A stretch of 25,769 nucleotides of DNA from Chitinophagaceae bacterium (GTDB taxonomy: Bacteria > Bacteroidota > Bacteroidia > Chitinophagales > Chitinophagaceae): NCBI GenBank assembly GCA_021151685.1, contig JAGKWS010000056.1, positions 1 through 25,769 on the forward strand, in the 5' to 3' direction. Below, piece after piece: positions 13,055 to 21,636 of this stretch (position 1 is its first letter; every line of letters starts with the position of its first letter). The translations under genes were made by a program, and so were the position numbers. The notes beneath the pieces were generated by a model. The model saw only the letters and a list, made by a program, of their open reading frames with translations. It was not told the DNA's origin and searched no databases.

Positions 13055-15952
13055 ATGTTTGTTCGTATATTATGTATCTTCTGGCTATGCCTTGCATACT
13101 GTTATGCTGGGGCACAAGAACCCTTTTGCATTGCCCTTGGTATAAAAAACGGACTACCTGCCAACGAAGTGTACAATATATGGCAAGACAAAAAAGGATA
13201 TATCTGGCTCACTTCAGACGAGGGTTTGCACCGTTACGACGGTTTTAGCTACAAACCCTACCGGTCTGCCGGCCAGTCTTTCATTGCGGGTGCCAGTATA
13301 CAAGAAGATGATAAAGGCCGCATATGGTACGAAACTTTTGATGGCTGGCTGTACTATACCGATGGCGACTCACTAAGGCCTCTACAACAAAACCGCCCGA
13401 TAGATTTTGCCCCATTTCATATATACAAAGACAGGCTATATGCAGTACAAATAGCCGGAGTGGACATATATGATACAAAAACACTGAAACTACTATGCAC
13501 TATTCCCTTCAACACCTACAGGGTGCAGCACACTGCCTGCAACCAAAATGGCTACTACATAACCGCCAACAATATACTCTATCACATAGCACCCGATAAC
13601 AGTGTATCTTTTGGTCATCTTCCGGTTGCCACCAATAACAATCTTGCACTTATAGCCACACATAACGATAGTATACATGTCATTACGGGCACTACCCAAA
13701 ACTATCGAGCAATAGTCTTCAACAACAACCTGAATGTTGTGCGGTCTTTCCCTTGCCATATTAGCGGTACCATTCGTGCGCTTTCGGAAATAGATGGCAA
13801 GCCATGGTTGTGTACCACGCGGGGGCTGGCACCATACCTCATACACAACCAGCCATACGGCTCAGACACTGTTAGTTATTTTCGCAATAAAACTATTTCG
13901 TCGGCCTTCAGAGACCGTAACGGCAACTATTGGGTGGCTACAACCGATGGGGTATTGCTGGTGCCGGAAATAGACAACAAGCTATACACCATACCCGGCG
14001 AAACTATTACCCGAATTGCCACATGGAAGAACAAGATAGTAGCAGGCACGCGTAGTGGCAACATACTCTCCTTTGATACACGTACAAAAGCTATCCAACA
14101 ACTTATTAAAACCCCGTCCGACCATGAGATATACTATCTGAGGGTACAAAACGATATGGCCGTCTATACCGGAAAAAAATTTGGTATCATCAGTCTTATC
14201 AACAAATTCAGCAGTGAGGAGCACCCCATGGCAACAAAGTCGGTTAGTGATATAGATGGCAAATACTTGGCTATTGCCCGTAGTGGTGCCTGTGGACTGC
14301 AACTAATACCGGGATGCGAACATATCCAATCGGCATGGGATCATACATTTTATCATAATTCTACTATAGAAATAGACACCTGCACACGAGACCTTACTAC
14401 ACAAGTACGTGCAAGAGCAACCTACTACCATACTACAGAAAAAGTATTGCTCTTTGGCACCAGCATAGGCCTTTTGATCTTTGATACTACAGGGCGTTAC
14501 GAAACCATTACCATGAATGGGCAACCATTTTATGCAAGAGAAATAGCAGGGGTAGGTCAAGACGTTTTTCTGCTATCGGCAAGGGGCAAGTTGTATAAAT
14601 GGAACAATAAAAAAATAACAGAACTTCCTTCTGTAACCAACGGACAAAACATAAGAAAAATACTACCACATGATGACCAACTATGTCTTATAGCAGAAAC
14701 TGACATATACCTTTGGACCCCAGCCAGAAACACTTGTATGTGCCTGCAAACAAATGTACCCGCAGGAGCTGTTAATGATGTAACGTGGATGAATGATACG
14801 CTATGGGTAGCTACCGATGCCGGTATGTTCAGTATACCCCACCCTACTCAACAGCATGCCAATGTAGCTCTCCCCTTTTACATCAACAGCATTTTGGTAA
14901 ACAATGTTACGCATACCCCAACGGCGGGCACATTGGTACTGGGGTACAATAGCAACAACATAGCTATCAACTATTCCATTATCACCCCCGGCATAGGCAC
15001 ATACGCACCAGCCTACTACAAAATGGCGGCCAATGCCCCGTGGATACAATTACCCAACGATAGCCGCACGCTCAACTTTCAGGCACTGGCACCGGGCGAG
15101 TACAACATATTTTTCAAAATTGGCAATAAAGAGCAAGCGCAACAGGTATCATTTGTCATCAGGGCACCTTTTTGGCAACAGTGGTGGTTCATAGCCATCT
15201 GCACAACCTTACTGGCAGCAGTAGCAGGCAGCCTATATGCCCGCCATATGCGCGCCCGTGTACGCAAGCTGGAGGAGCAGAAAGAAAAAATTCAACTACA
15301 GGAAGACCGCAGCCGCTCTATGCTGGCAGCTATAAGAGCACAAATGAACCCGCACTTCTTCTTCAATGCACTCAACACGATTCAGGCATATATAGTGACC
15401 AATAACAAAGAAAAAGCCACCAATTATCTGGCAAAGTTCTCTATGCTCACCCGTACTATACTGGAGATGACAGAAGCCGAAACCGTATCGCTATCTGTAG
15501 AAATAAATGCACTGCAACTATACCTGGAACTGGAAAAAATGCGCTTCCCCTCCGGATTTGAATACAGTATTAATGCACAGTCAATAACATCGCCCGACTC
15601 TATTGAAATCCCTTCCATGATTATTCAGCCATATGTAGAAAATGCGGTAAAGCATGGTCTGTTGCATAAAGAAGGCGAAAAAAAGCTATCGATAGACCTA
15701 CAAGAAGAAGGCGATACCCTGATAGTAACCATAGACGACAATGGCATAGGCCGCACGCGGTCTGGCGAGCTGAACAGGATAAAGCAGCAAAAACACCGCT
15801 CGTTCTCTACACGCGCTACCGAGCAGCGACTGGCAATACTGAACGGCAGTAGGAAACAGAAAGTATCAGTTACTATTATAGACAAACTAAACGAACGAAA
15901 ACAACCAACGGGCACCACCGTTATCATTAAAATACCTGCAGAAAATGTATAA
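13055..15952 (+). CDS. Membrane sensor histidine kinase, reg_prop/Y_Y_Y with LytS-type kinase domain
   Basis: A 965-residue sensor (numbered from ATG 13055). Residues 1-21 are a signal peptide (MFVRILCIFWLCLAYCYAGA). Next come two-component-regulator propeller repeats, for example NIWQDKKGYIWLTSDEGLHR, filling about 25-610. Then a Y_Y_Y-type domain (about 620-700), one transmembrane helix (about 709-731, WWFIAICTTLLAAVAGSLYA), and a His_kinase/YehU-type domain with phospho-acceptor His767 in MNPHFFFNAL. The HATPase follows, with ENAVKHG and DDNGIGRTR. The start at 13025 is rejected because the promoter box at 13035-13042 falls inside it. It overlaps the response regulator by 8 bp. The ligand is unknown. 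Confidence 0.92.
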   Translation: MFVRILCIFWLCLAYCYAGAQEPFCIALGIKNGLPANEVYNIWQDKKGYIWLTSDEGLHRYDGFSYKPYRSAGQSFIAGASIQEDDKGRIWYETFDGWLYYTDGDSLRPLQQNRPIDFAPFHIYKDRLYAVQIAGVDIYDTKTLKLLCTIPFNTYRVQHTACNQNGYYITANNILYHIAPDNSVSFGHLPVATNNNLALIATHNDSIHVITGTTQNYRAIVFNNNLNVVRSFPCHISGTIRALSEIDGKPWLCTTRGLAPYLIHNQPYGSDTVSYFRNKTISSAFRDRNGNYWVATTDGVLLVPEIDNKLYTIPGETITRIATWKNKIVAGTRSGNILSFDTRTKAIQQLIKTPSDHEIYYLRVQNDMAVYTGKKFGIISLINKFSSEEHPMATKSVSDIDGKYLAIARSGACGLQLIPGCEHIQSAWDHTFYHNSTIEIDTCTRDLTTQVRARATYYHTTEKVLLFGTSIGLLIFDTTGRYETITMNGQPFYAREIAGVGQDVFLLSARGKLYKWNNKKITELPSVTNGQNIRKILPHDDQLCLIAETDIYLWTPARNTCMCLQTNVPAGAVNDVTWMNDTLWVATDAGMFSIPHPTQQHANVALPFYINSILVNNVTHTPTAGTLVLGYNSNNIAINYSIITPGIGTYAPAYYKMAANAPWIQLPNDSRTLNFQALAPGEYNIFFKIGNKEQAQQVSFVIRAPFWQQWWFIAICTTLLAAVAGSLYARHMRARVRKLEEQKEKIQLQEDRSRSMLAAIRAQMNPHFFFNALNTIQAYIVTNNKEKATNYLAKFSMLTRTILEMTEAETVSLSVEINALQLYLELEKMRFPSGFEYSINAQSITSPDSIEIPSMIIQPYVENAVKHGLLHKEGEKKLSIDLQEEGDTLIVTIDDNGIGRTRSGELNRIKQQKHRSFSTRATEQRLAILNGSRKQKVSVTIIDKLNERKQPTGTTVIIKIPAENV

Positions 15953-16688
15953 AGCAATAATAATTGACGATGAAGAAATGGCAAGAATTCTGCTGAAAGA
16001 GATGCTTCAACCGTTGAGCAATACGCTAACGGTAGAATGCCTGTGCCCCGACCTGCCCTCTGGTGTAAAAGCCATAAAAAAATACAATCCGGACATTGTG
16101 TTTCTGGATATAGATCTGCCCGGGCACAGCGGCTTGGAGTTACTCGATTTTTTCAATGAAGATGAAATTAATTTCTCTATCATTTTTGTAACGGCATACA
16201 ACCAATATGCGATACAGGCATTCAATATGTCGGCAGTGTCTTACCTGTTGAAGCCTGTTCAGATGGCAGACTTACAAAATGCAGTATTGCTTTTTGAAAA
16301 AAACAAGCACCGCCAAAACCTGAATACACTCAAAAATAACCTTGATGGGCATACACCTCAGAAAATAGGGCTTAACACGCTCAACTCTATCACCTTCGAA
16401 GAACTTGATAACATTCTCTATTTTCAGGCCGATGGCTCTTACACACGGGTAATACTACGCAGTGGCAATCCTGTTATTGTTAGCAGGGCTCTTAAATATT
16501 TTGAAACATTGCTTACAGGCCACAACGACTTTGTTCGGTGTCACAAATCATATATCGTGAATCTGAAACACATAACCGAATATATAAAAGCTGATGGAGG
16601 GTCGCTGGTGGTAGATAAAAAGCACCATGTCTCTGTCTCGCCCGACAAAGTAGATATGATTCTGAAAAAAGCAGCACATTACTTATAA
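15945..16688 (+). CDS. LytTR-family response regulator
   Basis: A 247-residue regulator. The receiver domain (1-115) has acidic residues Asp8/Asp9, phospho-acceptor Asp55 (IVFLDIDLPG), Thr83 (FVTAYNQYAI) and Lys103 (YLLKPVQ). The C-terminal LytTR DNA-binding domain (about 140-245) contains NILYFQADGSYTRVIL, FVRCHKSYIVNLKHI and the final VSPDKVD. Its start codon overlaps the end of the histidine kinase gene (ATG at 15945, kinase stop 15950-15952), so the two form a cognate pair with coupled translation. Targets are not evident; no duplicated LytTR-type site was recognised upstream of nearby genes. Confidence 0.95.
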   Translation: MYKAIIIDDEEMARILLKEMLQPLSNTLTVECLCPDLPSGVKAIKKYNPDIVFLDIDLPGHSGLELLDFFNEDEINFSIIFVTAYNQYAIQAFNMSAVSYLLKPVQMADLQNAVLLFEKNKHRQNLNTLKNNLDGHTPQKIGLNTLNSITFEELDNILYFQADGSYTRVILRSGNPVIVSRALKYFETLLTGHNDFVRCHKSYIVNLKHITEYIKADGGSLVVDKKHHVSVSPDKVDMILKKAAHYL

Positions 16689-16697
16689 ACCAGGAAA

Positions 16698-17327
16698 TCA
16701 AAACTCTAAACGTCGCACATCGCTATCGCTATTGATGCTTTCGGCAAACTTTTGGTGCTTCTGGCTATGTCCATGGGCTTCCCAGGTCATGGTGAGTACA
16801 TTGCCTGCACGCACATAGTGTACCAGCCGGGGTGTCAGTCCGCATGCTTTCATTATGTTTTCGAAGTGTGCTTGTCTGCCGGCTTCGTAGTCGCATTCTA
16901 TGGTATATTCTCTTGCCCGGTTTATCTGGTCTATATACCGCTCTAACGAGGGTAGCAATGCCAAAACAAGCAATATCATGATGCTGGCACAAGCTGCAGC
17001 AAAGTAGAAACCGGCACCTATACCCATACCCACTGCCGCTACACCCCATATAGTAGCAGCAGTAGTAATGCCGCTAATGCGGTTGTGCCCCCTGAAGATA
17101 ACCCCGGCACCCAAAAAACCAATACCAGTTACTATGTTAGAAGCTACCCTATCGGGATTGTTGGTACCACCCAAATACTGAGAGGCCATGGTGAATGCAC
17201 AAGCCCCCATAGAGATCATAATCATAGTACGGAAACCCGCACTCTTGCTGCGGTACTCGCGCTCAATGCCCACAAGACCACCCCACAACACCGAAAGCAA
17301 CAAACGTAAAACAATCTCCATATCCAT
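16698..17327 (-). CDS. MgtC/SapB family membrane protein
   Basis: A 209-residue protein with the MgtC/SapB N-terminal membrane domain: LLSVLWGGLVGIEREYRSKS (10-29), AGFRTMIMISMGACAF, VASNIVTGIGFLGAGVIFRG and ITTAATIWGVAAVGMGIGAG, about four to five helices. A soluble C-terminal domain of roughly 75 residues follows. MgtC-type proteins are linked to low-magnesium growth and, in some pathogens, modulation of ATP synthase; here the role is unknown. The gene converges on the response regulator with only 9 bp between stops and no clear terminator. A TAACTTTG box lies directly upstream of the start. Confidence 0.92.
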   Translation of the reverse strand: MDMEIVLRLLLSVLWGGLVGIEREYRSKSAGFRTMIMISMGACAFTMASQYLGGTNNPDRVASNIVTGIGFLGAGVIFRGHNRISGITTAATIWGVAAVGMGIGAGFYFAAACASIMILLVLALLPSLERYIDQINRAREYTIECDYEAGRQAHFENIMKACGLTPRLVHYVRAGNVLTMTWEAHGHSQKHQKFAESINSDSDVRRLEF

Positions 17328-17333
17328 ACACTA

Positions 17334-17341
17334 CAAAGTTA
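17334..17341 (-). promoter_or_regulatory. Promoter -7 box of the MgtC/SapB gene
   Basis: The minus strand reads TAACTTTG, a perfect TAnnTTTG, ending 6 bp before the ATG at 17327. Transcription would then begin at or near the start codon. A second in-frame ATG two codons later is an alternative start. Confidence 0.6.
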
Positions 17342-17416
17342 ACAACACTGCACAAAATGGCATTACGGCAAACAATGGGAGTAAGTATACAGCTTATGAC
17401 ATCAAACATACATAAC

Positions 17417-17428
17417 ATGAATGTTCAT
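17417..17428. promoter_or_regulatory. Imperfect palindrome upstream of asnB
   Basis: ATGAA-TG-TTCAT is a 5-bp inverted repeat around two central bases, in the divergent region between the MgtC and asparagine synthase genes, 36 bp before the asnB -33 box. It could be an operator, but palindromes of this length occur by chance. Confidence 0.25.
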
Positions 17429-17464
17429 ATGTGCATAACAGTAACTCCTGCACCAAAACACCAA

Positions 17465-17496
17465 TTTGCATAACCCATGTTGTGCTTGTATTTTTG
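17465..17496 (+). promoter_or_regulatory. Complete Bacteroidota promoter of asnB
   Basis: TTTG at 17465-17468 (-33 box) and TATTTTTG at 17489-17496 (-7 box) are separated by exactly 20 bp, the textbook arrangement. The start codon at 17530 then has a leader of roughly 25-28 nt that is A/T-rich without a Shine-Dalgarno. Confidence 0.82.
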
Positions 17497-17529
17497 TTCA
17501 CCAAATATTAAATTAAACTTTAAACACAC

Positions 17530-19395
17530 ATGTGCGGTATTGCTGGCATTTTCGGAAACTTCGGGGAAGAAAAGAGGCATGCTGCCTTACAAAATCTGGC
17601 ACATTACCTGAGCCACCGCGGCCCTGACGGGCACCGCATCTACGAAGGCTCCGATATAGGTCTTGTACATGCCCGCTTGTCTATTATAGACCTATCGGAA
17701 GCGGGAAACCAGCCATTGTACAATGAAGATGGAACCCTGATACTAGTATGCAATGGCGAAATATATAACTACCAGACGTTGCGCCAGGAGTTGCTTTCAA
17801 AAGGGCACGAATTCAGATCGGGCTCGGACTGTGAAGTAATATTGCACCTGTATGAAGAATATAAATGTGATGCTGAAAAAGTACTGAGCAGACTAACAGG
17901 TATGTTTGCCTTTGCACTTTGGGATACCAAGCGCAAACAACTATTTATTGCAAGAGACCGTATTGGCATAAAACCACTGTATTACAGCCGCAAGGGCGAA
18001 CAATTTATCTTTAGCTCTGAAGTACGCCCAATAGCCAATTGTGGCTTGCTGGACGTTACAATCGATTATACATCGCTCTACGAGTACTTTTTGACCAATA
18101 GCATACCCGGCCCCAATACGTTATGGAATGAAATAAAATGTCTGGAACCTGGTTACTTTGCCATCATTCGCGATAGCCGGATGACCACTACCCAATACTG
18201 GGACATACCCATAACCGATGGTGGCTTCCGTAGTAGTGGCGAGGTGAACGAAGCGACATCAAAACTGTTGGACACTGTTATTAAAGACCATCTAATAGCC
18301 GATGTACCTGTAGGTACATTTCTTTCTGCCGGGGTAGATTCGTCTCTCATTACCGCTGTTGCTGCACAAATACATCCGGGTATACACAGCTTTACCATTG
18401 CATTTCCCGGCGAACCGGAAGATGAAAGCGAAATAGCAGCTGTATCTGCCAAAAAACTGGGTACAACCCACCATTCCTATCAGGTTTCTCAAAATTTCTT
18501 CAACGATATTCAAGACCAATACAAAAATCTGGACCAACCGTTTGCAGTACCCAGCGCACTTTCTTTAGGGCGAATATCTAAACTGGCCAGGCAACACGTA
18601 AAAGTTGTACTGAGTGGAGACGGTGGAGATGAACTTTTTGGCGGGTATCACAGACATAGAAACCCTGCTGTACCAGCATTTGTAAAATATATACCAGAAA
18701 CTTTGCGCAATTCGGTTTTGAAAATGGGGGCAAAAATTACCGGGAATAACAGTCTGGAACAGCTTCGAAAAAATTTGCAAATAACTGATGCGCAAAGATT
18801 CTTCGATCGTGTGATATTGCAACATCCCGACAATGCCATTGCATATCTGAGCCCCGATATTGTAAAATCTGTTGACCGCAACCGCTACCTTGCGCGCATT
18901 GATAGTTTCTTTAAGCGTGCTGAAGGTGCCGATAGCCTCAGCCGTACCCTATATACAGATATGAAAACGACCCTGCCAGATGAAATGCTGACAAAATGCG
19001 ACCGTATGACTATGATAAACGGTATAGAAGGCCGTGTACCTTTTCTGGACCATAGGTTTGTTGAGCTTGCATTTTCTATTCCGTCGGGCTACAAACAAAA
19101 TGACAAACATGGTAAACTGCCTCTGCGCACTCTTTTAGCAAAAAAATTGGGTGACGATCTCGCATTTCGGGAAAAGACCGGCTTTAACTCACCACTGCAA
19201 CAGTGGCTGAAGGACGACCCTGCAACATATACGTCTGCCCAACAAATGATAGACACAACAAAAAAAATGCCATTTCTTAATAAAGGAGCTATTGAAAACC
19301 TGAAACAGAACATCAATACAGCACCCAAAGTCAATGTGCTGAACCTTGTTTGCCTCAATAGCTATTTTATCAATAATACAATTCCGGCTCGCTGA
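17530..19395 (+). CDS. asnB: Asparagine synthase (glutamine-hydrolysing)
   Basis: A 621-residue class II amidotransferase. MCGIAGIFG fixes the start, with Cys2 as the N-terminal nucleophile after Met removal. The glutaminase domain follows with LSHRGPDG, RLSIIDLSEAGNQP, NGEIYNY and RDRIGIKPLYY. The synthetase domain has a PP-loop at 266-272 reading SAGVDSS (the usual motif is SGGxDSS), then SGDGGDELFGGYHRHR, MLTKCDRMTM and EGRVPFLDH. It converts aspartate plus glutamine and ATP to asparagine and glutamate. Long Bacteroidota AsnB-like proteins may also amidate other carboxylates, such as glycans, so the substrate is likely but not certain. It stands alone with its own promoter. Confidence 0.92.
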   Translation: MCGIAGIFGNFGEEKRHAALQNLAHYLSHRGPDGHRIYEGSDIGLVHARLSIIDLSEAGNQPLYNEDGTLILVCNGEIYNYQTLRQELLSKGHEFRSGSDCEVILHLYEEYKCDAEKVLSRLTGMFAFALWDTKRKQLFIARDRIGIKPLYYSRKGEQFIFSSEVRPIANCGLLDVTIDYTSLYEYFLTNSIPGPNTLWNEIKCLEPGYFAIIRDSRMTTTQYWDIPITDGGFRSSGEVNEATSKLLDTVIKDHLIADVPVGTFLSAGVDSSLITAVAAQIHPGIHSFTIAFPGEPEDESEIAAVSAKKLGTTHHSYQVSQNFFNDIQDQYKNLDQPFAVPSALSLGRISKLARQHVKVVLSGDGGDELFGGYHRHRNPAVPAFVKYIPETLRNSVLKMGAKITGNNSLEQLRKNLQITDAQRFFDRVILQHPDNAIAYLSPDIVKSVDRNRYLARIDSFFKRAEGADSLSRTLYTDMKTTLPDEMLTKCDRMTMINGIEGRVPFLDHRFVELAFSIPSGYKQNDKHGKLPLRTLLAKKLGDDLAFREKTGFNSPLQQWLKDDPATYTSAQQMIDTTKKMPFLNKGAIENLKQNINTAPKVNVLNLVCLNSYFINNTIPAR

Positions 19396-19413
19396 TATAT
19401 GCTTTCAAAATAC

Positions 19414-19451
19414 CATTAAGAGTCTGCTTGTTATGCCGATAGCTCTTAATG
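19414..19451 (+). terminator. Hairpin downstream of asnB, possible terminator
   Basis: CATTAAGAG (19414-19422) and CTCTTAATG (19443-19451) are exact reverse complements enclosing a 20-nt loop, starting 18 bp after the asnB stop. The stem is A/T-rich and followed by AATTAACAAA rather than a T-run, so factor-independent termination is uncertain. Confidence 0.45.
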
Positions 19452-19613
19452 AATTAACAAAACACAAAAATACGTTAGGCATAGAGCCCATACAGGGCAA
19501 CTATGCCTACAATGCAGCACAATTGCTACATATACTTACCGGCCAATAGCACCAAACAATAGCTGCAGCTCACAATTTTCAGCCATCTGTAGCTAACTTG
19601 CGCCACTAATGAC

Positions 19614-19636
19614 TGCTACTACAGGCAGTAGTAGCA
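19614..19636 (+). promoter_or_regulatory. Stable hairpin in the leader of the DUF4105/Lnb-like gene
   Basis: TGCTACTAC (19614-19622), a 5-nt loop AGGCA, and GTAGTAGCA (19628-19636) make a perfect 9-bp stem ending 14 bp before the ATG at 19651. The spacer AATAAAAAAGGACA carries an AAGGA stretch that could serve as ribosome binding site. A weak -7-like TAACTTGC at 19593-19600 would put the hairpin at the very 5' end of the mRNA, where it could protect the transcript or modulate initiation. Confidence 0.5.
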
Positions 19637-19650
19637 AATAAAAAAGGACA

Positions 19651-20838
19651 ATGAAGCATTTTGTGCTGGCACTGGCTGCCATATTCTTGTGTCTGCGTGG
19701 CTTTTCGCAATCGGCCGATACCACCATTGTGTCTCAGCAACGCATCCCGGGTTTGCGCATCAGCCTGCTCACCTGTGGTACTGGTCAGGAGGTTTGGGAG
19801 ACATTTGGCCATACAGCAGTTCGTATCACCGACTCGGCCGCACAGCCCCCGTTCAACGACATAGTATATAACTACGGCATGTTCAATGGCTTCGATAAAG
19901 ATTTTGAACTCAAATTCATGCGTGGTAAACTCAGCTATTTTGTGGCCACAGCCTTCTTTGGCGACTTTATGGAAGAGTATTACGAATATGGCCGAAGCGT
20001 GCAGGAACAGGTTTTGCTGCTGCCCGATGATGCCAAACTACAGATAAAAGCCTATTTGGACCACAATACCCTGCCCGACAACCGCTATTACAAATATGAT
20101 TTCTTTTTCGACAACTGCGCTACCCGCATCCGCGATGTATTTCCACGCTCGCTGGGTGCCGGTTTTCACTTTGGGCTAACAATAAAAGCCGACCAAAAAA
20201 TTTCTTTCCGCGACATTATGAACCAATACTTCTACCGCAGGCACTGGGAGCGTGTAGGGGTAAATGTGCTGCTGGGTAGCAAAATAGACCAAATCATGTC
20301 TAACAAGGACATCATGTTCCTTCCTGACTATCTGCGCGATGGTCTTGCTGGTGCCAGCCTGAATGGTAGTCCCGTAAGTACCAAACCGGCATCGCTACTG
20401 GAAGGTAGCCCACATTTGCCGGCAGGCACCAATGTGCCGCTTGTGTTATTTATCATCATTCTTGCCTGTACCATTGCAGGCCATACACTAAAACAGCTAT
20501 GGGTGCTGGGCCGCATTATGAATGTTGTGTTGCTTACGGCATCTGGGTTGCTGGGTATATTGATATTGGTTATGTGGTTTGCAACAGACCATCAGGGATG
20601 TAGCAACAACTACAACCTGTTGTGGCTGTTACCTACCAACCTGATGCTTGCATTCTCTCGTCCCAAAGGCCGTGGCCGATACGCTCTTATTGCATTGGTG
20701 ATGCTGGTGGCTACATTTGTATTCCATTTTCTGGGTATGCAGTGCATCATTGCCGAATTTGCACCGCTGATGCTGGCACTGGCTGTTGTATACCTATCTA
20801 TTTACAAACAAGCCAATGCTACCACGGCAAAAAACTAA
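19651..20838 (+). CDS. DUF4105 protein, probable lipoprotein N-acyltransferase (Lnb-like)
   Basis: A 395-residue membrane protein with two parts. After a signal segment (MKHFVLALAAIFLCLRGFSQ), a periplasmic DUF4105 domain (about 30-235) has His54 in EVWETFGHTAVRI, YNYGMF, FMRGKLSYFV and Cys156 in YYKYDFFFDNCATRIRD. The His and Cys would form a papain/NlpC-like catalytic pair. Four or five transmembrane helices follow (about 262-385), with the family-typical TDHQGCSNNYNLLWLLPTN loop. DUF4105 has been renamed for Lnb, reported in Bacteroides as the enzyme that N-acylates lipoproteins, replacing Lnt. Size and order match. Several predicted lipoproteins lie in this window. Paralogues are common in Bacteroidota, so identity with Lnb is probable, not proven. 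A hydrolase gene follows after 9 bp. Confidence 0.82.
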   Translation: MKHFVLALAAIFLCLRGFSQSADTTIVSQQRIPGLRISLLTCGTGQEVWETFGHTAVRITDSAAQPPFNDIVYNYGMFNGFDKDFELKFMRGKLSYFVATAFFGDFMEEYYEYGRSVQEQVLLLPDDAKLQIKAYLDHNTLPDNRYYKYDFFFDNCATRIRDVFPRSLGAGFHFGLTIKADQKISFRDIMNQYFYRRHWERVGVNVLLGSKIDQIMSNKDIMFLPDYLRDGLAGASLNGSPVSTKPASLLEGSPHLPAGTNVPLVLFIIILACTIAGHTLKQLWVLGRIMNVVLLTASGLLGILILVMWFATDHQGCSNNYNLLWLLPTNLMLAFSRPKGRGRYALIALVMLVATFVFHFLGMQCIIAEFAPLMLALAVVYLSIYKQANATTAKN

Positions 20839-20847
20839 ACCATCTCC

Positions 20848-21636
20848 ATGCTACACTACTCTATAACAGGCAGCGGACCGGCATTGGTGCTGCTTCATGG
20901 CTTTCCCGACAACAAGACCATATGGGCGGGTGTCATTCCTCTGCTGGCCACACAGTGTACCGTAATAGCACCAGACCTGCCCGGTGCAGGCAATAGCCCA
21001 TTGGTGGGGCAAATGCTACTATCTGATATGGCAGCCGAAATTGCCGCCTTACTACAACAACTGGGGATACAAAAAGCGGTAATAGCAGGGCACTCTATGG
21101 GGGGCTATACCGCACTGGCTTTTGCAAGGCTGTACCCGCAAATGGTAGCTGGCATTTCCATGATTAACTCAACATCGAAAGCCGATGACGAAGAGAAAAA
21201 AGAAACGCGCCGCAAGGTAATAGCTCTCATAAGCAATGGAGGCCGTGAGCCATTTGTGCGTCAAATGACACCCAACCTCTTTGCGCCACAGTTTGCCCAA
21301 AGCCATCCGCAAGTGCTGGCACACAAGTTGTCTATTGCCTTGCAAATGCAGGACGAAGGTATCATTAACTGCTACCAGGCCATGATAGCCCGGCCCGATA
21401 GTGCCGATGTACTGCAAAAAGCACACTTTCCTGTACAATGGATACGTGGCCAGCACGATAACATTGTAGATTTTAGGAAATCATTAAGCGAATGTCAATT
21501 ATCAGACGTTAACTTTGTATATTTATATAGAAACAGCGGACATATGAGTCATTTGGAAGAGCCAGAAAAGTTTGTTTCTGACCTTCTCAGTTTCTCACAT
21601 TTCTGTTGCAACCGCCACCCTGAGCCAACATGCTGA
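20848..21636 (+). CDS. Alpha/beta hydrolase
   Basis: A 262-residue cytoplasmic alpha/beta-hydrolase-fold enzyme with all parts visible: oxyanion strand LVLLHGFPD (13-21), DLPGAGNS (43-50), nucleophile elbow GHSMGG with Ser83, catalytic Asp204 (RGQHDNIVD) and His232 (SGHMSHLEEPE). The cap domain lies at about 110-190. The substrate cannot be told; esterase, lactonase or MhpC-like C-C hydrolase are possible. It lies 9 bp after the Lnb-like gene and overlaps the next gene by 7 bp, so translation is coupled. The short Cys-rich tail after the fold (FCCNRHPEPTC) probably reflects the overlap with the next start. Confidence 0.9.
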   Translation: MLHYSITGSGPALVLLHGFPDNKTIWAGVIPLLATQCTVIAPDLPGAGNSPLVGQMLLSDMAAEIAALLQQLGIQKAVIAGHSMGGYTALAFARLYPQMVAGISMINSTSKADDEEKKETRRKVIALISNGGREPFVRQMTPNLFAPQFAQSHPQVLAHKLSIALQMQDEGIINCYQAMIARPDSADVLQKAHFPVQWIRGQHDNIVDFRKSLSECQLSDVNFVYLYRNSGHMSHLEEPEKFVSDLLSFSHFCCNRHPEPTC

